30,291 bases of DNA from an uncultured Collinsella sp. (GTDB taxonomy: Bacteria; Actinomycetota; Coriobacteriia; Coriobacteriales; Coriobacteriaceae). The DNA lies in NCBI GenBank assembly GCA_902470095.1, contig CABRFG010000022.1, positions 1-30,291 on the forward strand. Direction: 5' to 3'. The notes under the pieces were generated by a model, which worked only from the letters and a program-made list of their open reading frames with translations, did no database searches and had not been told where the DNA came from. Below, in pieces: positions 8,269 to 14,128 of the stretch. The position numbers and the translations under genes were made by a program. Each line of letters opens with the position of its first letter. Position 1 is the stretch's first letter.

Positions 8269-9261
8269 TTATCCAATTGCTTTGCCAGAAACTTCAGCGT
8301 AGAGAGCGTAGAAGGCGTTATGCGCCTTTGGGGAGATCGCGAAGAGCGTGCACCGCAGCCTCCAAGTACGGGACGCCAAAGGGTTCCGCGAGGCTCGCCC
8401 CGCAAGCTCGCGAGCACGCCTCAGATACGACCGCCCTTCAGCCCTATCTTCAAAGGTATCGAGATCGACTCGCATAGCAACGCGCAGGGTACAGTACGCT
8501 CTGAAGCATTCAAACTCGCTCTCAAGGCTGCTCCCGGCAACTTGTCTCACGGTCTCGATGGTCTTATCCATGTCTTGCGCGTGCTTGGGGCCCTGCTTCT
8601 TAAACGTAGTAATGGAGCCCGGTCTCGTTACGTACGCGTAGAAAGGAGCATCGGAATAGGCGACCTCACCGACACGCGAACAGATAGAGGCGATCACGCC
8701 CATATCTTCGAATAGCTGCCCCTCGGGAAAAGAAAGGTAAGGGATCAGAGACCGCGCGAAGAGCTTGCCGCACGCAGAACCGCTCTCCCCGTTGAACAAA
8801 AGCAACTTCCTAAAACGCTCGGAACCGGACTCCAATTTGAACTCAGCAGCCTGCTTCATATCGTAGTTCTCGAGAGGGGGCGTCTTAGCGAAAGACCCTA
8901 CAACAAAAGTCAGCTGGTATTTCAGGGCAGCTTCAACCATAAGCTCAACGGTTCGCGGGTCGATGAGATCGTCTCCGTCGACATACATGAGATAGTTGCC
9001 GCGGCATCGTTGCGTGCCGTAATTGCGAGCGGAAGAAAGCCCCCCGTTCTCCTTGTGGTGTATCTCGACGCGTGGATCGTCTCCTACGGTGTCTTCAATC
9101 AAATCGATAGTATCGTCTGTGCAGCCATCGTCCACGATAAGGATCTCGATGTTCGGATACGTCTGATTGAGCAGCGACCTCACACAAGGAAGTGCAAACG
9201 TCCCCACGTTGTACATGGGGACGATAATGCTTACCAGTGGGTTATCGACTTCGGAAGCCAT
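8269..9261 (-). CDS. GT2 glycosyltransferase
   Basis: A 330-residue GT-A family 2 enzyme with VSIIVPMYNVGTFALPCV, ILIVDDGCTDDT and the DxD motif within YLMYVDGDDLIDP, which is the region holding UDP-sugar and metal. It starts at ATG 9261 with GGAGG about 10 nt upstream and ends 24 nt before the next glycosyltransferase gene. It resembles WaaV/EpsJ-type enzymes that build capsule repeat units. Linkage and donor are unknown. It is clearly a different lineage from its two GT2 neighbours, so the three probably add different sugars. Confidence 0.9.
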   Translation of the reverse strand: MASEVDNPLVSIIVPMYNVGTFALPCVRSLLNQTYPNIEILIVDDGCTDDTIDLIEDTVGDDPRVEIHHKENGGLSSARNYGTQRCRGNYLMYVDGDDLIDPRTVELMVEAALKYQLTFVVGSFAKTPPLENYDMKQAAEFKLESGSERFRKLLLFNGESGSACGKLFARSLIPYLSFPEGQLFEDMGVIASICSRVGEVAYSDAPFYAYVTRPGSITTFKKQGPKHAQDMDKTIETVRQVAGSSLESEFECFRAYCTLRVAMRVDLDTFEDRAEGRSYLRRARELAGRASRNPLASRTWRLRCTLFAISPKAHNAFYALYAEVSGKAIG

Positions 9262-9265
9262 TTTG

Positions 9266-10090
9266 CTACGCCCTCCGTAGAAGAATTCGATAGATCAGCG
9301 ACCTCAGCGAATTAGGCATAAGGCAGACCAGCGCGTGCGGCACGTATGAGCAGACATAGTCACGTTCAGTGAAATAGCCCCGCTCAACCTGCGCTCTCTT
9401 GAAGGCCTTGGCGTACTTGAGGTACTGAACTCCGCCCCTGCAGGCGTAGAAGTCCTCGCTAACACGCATGGCGACTAAAGGTTCTCCCAAATTGTCCGCG
9501 CGGCAGCCGCATGCAAGCATTCTGTTGAAGAGGTCCCAATCCTCGAAATAGAGGAAGTCAGAGCTGTAGTTGCCTGCCTCCATGACCTTTGATTTCCTGA
9601 ATGTCATGGGCGGATGGCGAAAGGGGTTGCGCCTCTTGGAGAAGGCGCGGATAGCGTCCATTCCCTTGGGAAGATTAGTGGCGGCGACGGGCTTGTCCGG
9701 CGACTCGATGAACTCGACGACGTCGCTGCCCACCATGTCAAGCCCACTCTCAAGAGCTGCGAGCTGTTTCTCCATGCGATCGGGTCGGGCAACGTCGTCG
9801 GTATCCATACGAGCGACGACGTCGTTTGAGCAAGCGATCATGCCTTGACGCAGGGCGTAGCCGAGGCCACGGTTTTCGCCATAGGCAACAAAGTTGAATA
9901 GGCCGGGATGGGCAGAGTCATACTCCCGGAGCACATCCTCCAAACCATCCGTCAACGGGCCGTCCTCAACCATGACAATCTCGGCGGGCGGCACGGTCTG
10001 GGCAAGCATACTGTCGAGTGACTCTTTAAGGTACTCTGGGCGCTCCTTAGCGTACAGGCTCATAAGGACGGTGTAGGCAGGGTATTGCAT
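9266..10090 (-). CDS. GT2 glycosyltransferase (AmsE-like)
   Basis: A 274-residue family 2 enzyme that begins YTVLMSLYAKERPEYLKESL, continues with EIVMVEDGP, and carries VVARMDTDDVARPDRM as its DxD region. This layout (LMSxYxKE start, MDTDD) is that of AmsE/amylovoran-type transferases. As the first GT after the initiating transferase, it is a candidate for adding the second sugar of the repeat unit, which is an inference from gene order only. The start is ATG 10090, with GGAGGGG 9 nt upstream, and the ribosome-binding site lies inside the end of the preceding gene. Confidence 0.88.
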   Translation of the reverse strand: MQYPAYTVLMSLYAKERPEYLKESLDSMLAQTVPPAEIVMVEDGPLTDGLEDVLREYDSAHPGLFNFVAYGENRGLGYALRQGMIACSNDVVARMDTDDVARPDRMEKQLAALESGLDMVGSDVVEFIESPDKPVAATNLPKGMDAIRAFSKRRNPFRHPPMTFRKSKVMEAGNYSSDFLYFEDWDLFNRMLACGCRADNLGEPLVAMRVSEDFYACRGGVQYLKYAKAFKRAQVERGYFTERDYVCSYVPHALVCLMPNSLRSLIYRILLRRA

Positions 10091-10092
10091 TG

Positions 10093-10923
10093 TTATTTTC
10101 CCCTCCTCATCGCCTTGAACGTTTTGACGAATACGCGGGCGTCAAGTCCAAACGACTGGTGGCGGACGTAGAAGAGTTCACGGGCCTGGCGCTGGCCGCT
10201 CCCCCAAGTCGAGTCATTACGATCTGTTGCGGCCCACCAGCCGGTGATGCCCGGCTTACATGCGAGCACCTCGTCACGGGCGTCTCCGTACTCGTAGGTC
10301 TCTTCGAGTGTCACAGGCCTTGGTCCAATAACGGATAGATCACCCGTAAGAACATTGATGAACTGTGGAAGCTCATCGAGTGAAGTGTGGCGTAGAAAAC
10401 GACCCACGCGCGTAATACGCGGATCTTGGTCGACCTTCTGTTCGCGTTGCCATTGCGCCAGCTGCTCAGGAGTCATGTACTTCTCAGGGTGCTCGTGAGC
10501 GTCAGAGACCATGGTGCGGAGTTTAAAGATATAGATAGGCTTACCGCCCTTACCGACTCGCTTTTGACGAAAGAACGGCTTTCCGGGAGAGTCAATCTCA
10601 ATGGCGACGCATGCAGCTACGACGGGGACGGCCAACACCGCGCAGACGCCAGCAGAAAACACGATGTCGAAGGCTCGCTTGAAGGCAAAATAGGCCGGCC
10701 CACCTTTCTTGGGGGCGGCGGCCAAAGGATCGGCAGCAGGCGCCCTATAGCTTCCTGTCGCCACGAAACCTTGCGCCGGAGCAGGGTTCTCGACGGGAAG
10801 TGGAAATTCCGTCGCTATATGAGCATGAGAGCCATTCTGCCGATCAATGACTTGACCGATCATCGATGAACCACCAGGAACATCAGTTATATATTCAGTT
10901 TTATCCGACACGTTCTCTTCCAA
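10093..10923 (-). CDS. initiating polyprenyl-phosphate sugar phosphotransferase (WcaJ/EpsL-like)
   Basis: A protein of up to 276 residues. A disordered-looking N-terminus of about 80 residues leads to the conserved core: YFAFKRAFDIVFSAG and one hydrophobic segment, then FFRQKRVGKGGKPIYIFKLR, RITRVGRFLRHTSLDELPQF, and VIGPRPVTLEE. These are signatures of bacterial monotopic phosphoglycosyl transferases, which load the first sugar-1-phosphate onto undecaprenyl phosphate. The protein is the short form without the four extra N-terminal helices of full WcaJ. The start is uncertain. The open frame begins at a TTG (10923), with a GTG at 10911 and an ATG at 10863 as alternatives, all upstream of the conserved core. 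It is the first biosynthetic gene, 54 nt after loaP. Confidence 0.9.
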   Translation of the reverse strand: MEENVSDKTEYITDVPGGSSMIGQVIDRQNGSHAHIATEFPLPVENPAPAQGFVATGSYRAPAADPLAAAPKKGGPAYFAFKRAFDIVFSAGVCAVLAVPVVAACVAIEIDSPGKPFFRQKRVGKGGKPIYIFKLRTMVSDAHEHPEKYMTPEQLAQWQREQKVDQDPRITRVGRFLRHTSLDELPQFINVLTGDLSVIGPRPVTLEETYEYGDARDEVLACKPGITGWWAATDRNDSTWGSGQRQARELFYVRHQSFGLDARVFVKTFKAMRRGK

Positions 10924-10977
10924 CGCTTCGTCCCCAGGTCGGGGATCCTCCCTGTTCTGTGTAGCGGTCGCCAGCAG

Positions 10978-11523
10978 CTAGGCGATCGCCTTTTTTAGGT
11001 TCCGCATGACGCGCTGCTCGTTTGAAAGCACCGCTAGGCCAACGCGGGTGGTTACGCGTCGGCCGCACAGGTCGAGCTCCAAATAAGCAGTGCTCTTGCG
11101 TCTGTTAATGGTTTTGATCAGGCCTTCGTGGCCCAGCAGCGGACCTGCCGTCACTACGACCTGGTCACCGTCTTTAAGGGCCTCGCTCATGGGCACTACG
11201 CGGTCTCCCCTATGCGTAAAGCCGCCAATAAGCTGGACCTCTTCTTTTGCCAGCGGTACAAACTGACCGTCCTGGGAAAGCACCCGGGCAAAGTCGTCCA
11301 TGCGCAGCAGATACTGTTGCACGGTTCGGGGATCTGCCGTATCGCAGATAAGATAACCGGGAAAGAGCGGCTTGGTCGTATCGATCCATTCGCCGTGTAC
11401 CTTGATCTCGGTCAGAAATTGTGGGTAAAAGAGCTCCTGCATGGCGCTCGCCGGCACCATGCGCTCGATGCGCTCGCGCATTACGTCTTCGCGACCGTTA
11501 ATGACCTGGATCACATACCACAC
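10978..11523 (-). CDS. loaP: LoaP-type NusG paralogue, processive antiterminator of the operon
   Basis: About 181 residues with an N-terminal NGN domain (VWYVIQVINGRED, then LFPGYLICDTADP) and a C-terminal KOW domain starting around GDQVVVTAGPLLGHEG. This is the two-domain architecture of NusG. The divergent sequence and the position as first gene of a polysaccharide operon fit the LoaP subfamily, which is known to promote transcription elongation through long capsule or antibiotic operons. The GTG at 11523 is chosen because AAGGGGG is 8 nt upstream and NusG-like proteins usually begin right at the WYV motif. The open frame extends three codons further to another GTG. A generic UpxY/RfaH-like label would also be defensible. 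Confidence 0.88.
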   Translation of the reverse strand: MWYVIQVINGREDVMRERIERMVPASAMQELFYPQFLTEIKVHGEWIDTTKPLFPGYLICDTADPRTVQQYLLRMDDFARVLSQDGQFVPLAKEEVQLIGGFTHRGDRVVPMSEALKDGDQVVVTAGPLLGHEGLIKTINRRKSTAYLELDLCGRRVTTRVGLAVLSNEQRVMRNLKKAIA

Positions 11524-11985
11524 GAGCACCACCCCCTTGCTGTCTTACGTGTGGCTCACGGGGTTTGGGTATGGCTTCGCCAGGGCGCTTGTGCGCGAAG
11601 GCGCTCCATATTCAAACCCTGAGCCCAGTCAGACAAGCACGTGGCTCTGTCCCACCGTGAACGGTATGTATAAGTGCAGTTACTAGAGACGCAGACGTGT
11701 ATCGCAAAATGACCGCGTCTCCAGCTGGCTGCGTGCGAGCCAGTCAAGCGGGTACAAAACTGGACCGCACGCAAACAGCTGTAGGACTACTACGCATTGA
11801 CACGCAAGCTATTAAATGCACCTTGGAATTACATCAATGCAAATAAATAACGTCGCATGACTTCTTTATTGGAGCTCGTGGTGTTTCTGGCACCGCCGTT
11901 ACGGCCGGATGCTGATCGACCCTGCGCTTTGTGGTTTGCTGAAGCCGTGAGCACAGTTGAACTCATGTAACGTTAAGTATCCTAG
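11524..11985 (-). promoter_or_regulatory. long hairpin-rich leader and candidate promoter of the polysaccharide operon
   Basis: About 460 bases without a credible gene precede loaP. On the minus strand a possible extended -10 (TGCTAGGAT, complement of about 11977-11987) lies far upstream, so the leader may exceed 400 nt. Within it are three inverted repeats: GAGACGC/GCGTCTC (11686-11692 with 11715-11721), CTGGCT/AGCCAG (11725-11730 with 11738-11743, 7-nt loop) and ACCGT/ACGGT (11654-11658 with 11661-11665). LoaP proteins are known to need an RNA hairpin in the leader, and these are candidates. The promoter is weakly supported. Confidence 0.4.
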
Positions 11986-12257
11986 CACAAGCTGGTGGCA
12001 AAACTGATTTGGCTAATGGCGGACAACATATCGTCAATTTAGCGTGTTCAATGGGGTTGTTTTGGGATGTTGTTCACATTGATGCAGGTTATTTAGGTAC
12101 TGGCGGTGATTAGGGGTGCTCCTGAAGCCCAAATGAAGCAGCGAGCTGCGCCGATGATCGCGTTCCTCTAACAAACTATGTACAGACATGGGAAATAAAT
12201 TGTGCAACTTTTTGTTGCCGAAGGAGGGGTTTGTGGCGCGAGGTATTTTGACATGAA
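11986..12257. other. non-coding AT-richer spacer
   Basis: No open frame here resembles a protein and no RNA gene was recognised. The stretch separates the polysaccharide operon leader from the tRNA-Ala terminator. It may hold further upstream control elements for loaP, but I see no strong promoter or repeat. Confidence 0.5.
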
Positions 12258-12285
12258 AAAGGCCTCCGGGATTCCGAAGGCCTTT
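12258..12285 (-). terminator. rho-independent terminator of the tRNA-Ala
   Basis: On the minus strand AAAGGCCT pairs with AGGCCTTT, with a further three base pairs above one mismatch and a 4-nt loop. A run of five T's follows. It begins about 10 nt after the encoded CCA end of the tRNA. Confidence 0.85.
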
Positions 12286-12295
12286 GCATTCACGA

Positions 12296-12371
12296 TGGTG
12301 GAGACGAGGGGGATCGAACCCCTGACCTCTTGACTGCCAGTCAAGCGCTCTCCCAGCTGAGCTACGCCCCC
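12296..12371 (-). tRNA. tRNA-Ala (anticodon GGC)
   Basis: A 76-nt cloverleaf. The acceptor stem is GGGGGCG with CGTCTCC and contains the G3-U70 pair that identifies alanine tRNAs. The anticodon stem is CTTGA/TCAAG around the loop CTGGCAG (anticodon GGC). The T arm carries GGTTCGATCC, and the CCA end is encoded. It has its own promoter and terminator, so it is transcribed as a single unit between the capsule operon and the thiamine kinase gene. Confidence 0.95.
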
Positions 12372-12384
12372 GTGACGACGTGAT

Positions 12385-12413
12385 ACTATAGGGGAAGTTG
12401 GCGCGACGTGCAA
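12385..12413 (-). promoter_or_regulatory. sigma70-type promoter of the tRNA-Ala
   Basis: On the minus strand TTGCAC (12413-12408) and TATAGT (12390-12385) are separated by exactly 17 nt. The -10 box ends 13 nt before the mature tRNA 5' end, so transcription would start just upstream of the tRNA. Confidence 0.75.
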
Positions 12414-12441
12414 GGACTTTTTTGGGTCAGATTCTAAATGC

Positions 12442-13083
12442 CTAATGATATAGGTAAGCGATGGCGGTGCCGGTGTGGACTTGGATCGTGGCTGTTGACC
12501 TGACTACGTTGCTGATACCCGTATCAGCCAACAAGCCCAGCGAGGCGTGATCTAACTCCCACTCTAGGCCGTGCTCGCTTACCACCGTCCCTGGGGCTAT
12601 AGCGATGATAGAGAACGTCTTGTCTTCGGCGCCTTCGATGGTCCACGACTCGCCTCCGTGAAGGACGCGGGCGACCACCTTGTCCTCGGCAATCCAGACA
12701 GGGGCGTCCTCGTAGCCTGCGAGCAACCCAAGTACGGAAAGGGCCATGTCGGGGCGGCCGCCGGTGGCGCAGGTCGCAACCACTTTGGCACCCGGCCAGC
12801 GACGGCGGACGGAATCGAGCGCCAGCGCCAGATCGGTATAGTCCTTGTAGGGGTCGTGGCGTTCTACCTCAAAGGCTTCGGCGGAATCGACCATTGCACG
12901 ACCCGCATCACTCACCGTGTCGGCATCCCCCACATATACATCGCAGCCCAGTCCTGCGCCCAGCAGTGCGTCGAGCCCGCGGTCCACGGCGATAACGTGG
13001 TCGCACTCCCCTGCTAGCCTACGCAACAGATCCGCGCTCGCCACCAAGGGCGAGCCGCAGACTACAAGTACTTTGCAAGCCAC
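12442..13083 (-). CDS. thiN: thiamine diphosphokinase
   Basis: A 213-residue cytoplasmic enzyme that converts thiamine to thiamine diphosphate with ATP. Family features in order are VIAVDRGLDALL, the metal-binding VGDADTVS (usually GDFDS), KDYTDLALAL, and TGGRPDMAL (usually GGRxDH). A beta-rich C-terminal thiamine-binding domain follows, with SNVV near the end. Length matches the family. The start is GTG at 13083 with GAGGG upstream, 9 nt after the HAD gene stop, so the two are probably cotranscribed. The changes GDFDS to GDADT and GGRxDH to GGRPDM are conservative enough that activity is expected. Confidence 0.88.
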   Translation of the reverse strand: MACKVLVVCGSPLVASADLLRRLAGECDHVIAVDRGLDALLGAGLGCDVYVGDADTVSDAGRAMVDSAEAFEVERHDPYKDYTDLALALDSVRRRWPGAKVVATCATGGRPDMALSVLGLLAGYEDAPVWIAEDKVVARVLHGGESWTIEGAEDKTFSIIAIAPGTVVSEHGLEWELDHASLGLLADTGISNVVRSTATIQVHTGTAIAYLYH

Positions 13084-13092
13084 AGCCCTCGC

Positions 13093-13782
13093 CTATCCCT
13101 CAAACGAAAGCACGCGGGCCAGATCAAGCTCCTCGTAGCTGTCGATAAAGATATCGCAGTTGGAGCGCACCTCATCGCGCTTCATGCGGCCGTGCGGGTC
13201 ATAGATGCCCACGCGTTTAAAGCCGGCGACACCAGAGCTCTTTAGGCCAAACACGGCGTCCTCAAACACCCACGCGCGCTCAAACTTGTGCCCGTGGCGC
13301 TCCTCCAGGCGGCACTGCGCCAGCTCGTACACATCGGGGAACTGCTTGGAGCGCCCCGCCTCGCCCGTCGTGGTAATGAACTCCATATAGGCATCGAGCC
13401 CGGCACCAGCGAGCGCGGACTGCACCAGCTCGGCCGGCGTGGACGTAGCTACGCACATGGCAATACCCGCCGCCTTCGCCTGCTCCAAAAATGCCAGGAG
13501 ACCCTTGCGCGGCGGCACCTTGGAGTAGCCATCGATCAGGATGTCGCTCAGCTCGCGGTAGAGCTTCTCGCCATTCGCGCCAATGCCCCACGTGTCGTGG
13601 TAGGCCTGGCATTCGTCCTCCAGCGACAGGTGCTCAAATTGGGCAAAGTCATCCACGGTCACGTTAATCCCGTGGCGGTGCAATAACTCGGGCTGGGCAT
13701 AGGCCCAAACGGGGGTGCTATTAACCAGCGTGCCATCGCAATCGAAAATAAAAGCGACCTTGGGAGTGGCGGTATGGGGCAT
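13093..13782 (-). CDS. HAD-superfamily phosphatase (beta-phosphoglucomutase-like)
   Basis: A protein of about 229 residues. Motif I is FIFDCDGTLVNSTPVW with the nucleophilic Asp and the downstream Asp at +2. A helical cap follows. Motif II is CVATSTP, motif III is around the Lys of GRSKQFPDVYELA, and motif IV is VFEDAVFGLKSS. This is the subfamily I layout of beta-phosphoglucomutase and related sugar-phosphate phosphatases. ATG at 13782 is chosen, with GAAAGG upstream. The longer frame starts at a TTG without support. Its start lies under 40 nt from a LacI-type operator shared with the divergent glycogen operon, so a sugar-phosphate role linked to alpha-glucan metabolism is possible but unproven. 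Confidence 0.85.
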   Translation of the reverse strand: MPHTATPKVAFIFDCDGTLVNSTPVWAYAQPELLHRHGINVTVDDFAQFEHLSLEDECQAYHDTWGIGANGEKLYRELSDILIDGYSKVPPRKGLLAFLEQAKAAGIAMCVATSTPAELVQSALAGAGLDAYMEFITTTGEAGRSKQFPDVYELAQCRLEERHGHKFERAWVFEDAVFGLKSSGVAGFKRVGIYDPHGRMKRDEVRSNCDIFIDSYEELDLARVLSFEG

Positions 13783-13818
13783 AAACGAACCTTTCGATAT
13801 CAAATGATAAACATCCTG

Positions 13819-13836
13819 CTAAAAACGTTTTACCAA
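13819..13836. promoter_or_regulatory. LacI-type operator candidate 1
   Basis: The palindromic core AAAACGTTTT (13822-13831) is extended on one side to a full TTTTACCA half-site, giving TTGGTAAAACGTTTTTAG on the minus strand. The central CG and TGGTAAAA arms are typical of MalR/LacI-family operators. It lies between the HAD phosphatase and glgB, about 53 bp (centre to centre) from a second palindrome. Confidence 0.6.
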
Positions 13837-13866
13837 ACGTCAGCCAAACAATTTTGAAACCCAAAT

Positions 13867-13892
13867 TGGTAAAACTGTCAAGAGTTTTACCA
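13867..13892. promoter_or_regulatory. palindromic operator candidate 2 (10-bp arms)
   Basis: TGGTAAAACT (13867-13876) is perfectly repeated in inverse as AGTTTTACCA (13883-13892) around a 6-bp spacer. It shares the TGGTAAAAC half-site with operator 1 and with the element before the GH13-GH77 gene. A TATAAA about 19 nt downstream of TTTACC (near 13911-13916) could be the glgB -10 box, which would place this palindrome over the -35 region. Confidence 0.65.
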
Positions 13893-13988
13893 CGTCAAAT
13901 CTGCCAGTGGTATAAACATGTCGCTTACCGATTAAACGCCCCCGCAAATCCGCTTTCGTCCATAAAACTAACGCACAGGTGTTATCGT

Positions 13989-14042
13989 AGTTTCTGCCGA
14001 AAGTTCCACCGAGCACGCGAGGTGGAACGAATCACAGAAACT
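13989..14042 (+). promoter_or_regulatory. two-tier hairpin in the glgB 5' leader
   Basis: The outer stem AGTTTCTG (13989-13996) pairs with CAGAAACT (14035-14042). The inner stem GTTCCACC (14003-14010) pairs with GGTGGAAC (14021-14028) around a 10-nt loop. The two stems are separated by a symmetric 6x6 internal loop (CCGAAA opposite GAATCA). There is no T-tract after it, so it is not a simple terminator. It may be a structured leader RNA, a protein-binding site or an mRNA-stability element. Confidence 0.5.
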
Positions 14043-14128
14043 TCGCCGTCCCTTCGATTCGTGCAGCCTTGGACCTTTCGCATCTAGTCACCAAGGCAAC
14101 ACGCTGCCGCGTCATGATGGGATCAAAC

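Noticed and set aside
10931..10945. Short TCCCC/GGGGA hairpin between loaP and the initiating transferase as the LoaP target
   Set aside because: Only 5 bp with a 5-nt loop; too weak to claim, though its position keeps it possible.
11556..11774. 72-codon frame in the loaP leader
   Set aside because: No motif and no ribosome-binding site, and it covers the hairpins of the leader.
13783..14128. Thiamine (TPP) riboswitch upstream of the HAD/thiN pair
   Set aside because: The THI-box core sequences are not visible; the palindromes fit operators and a different hairpin.
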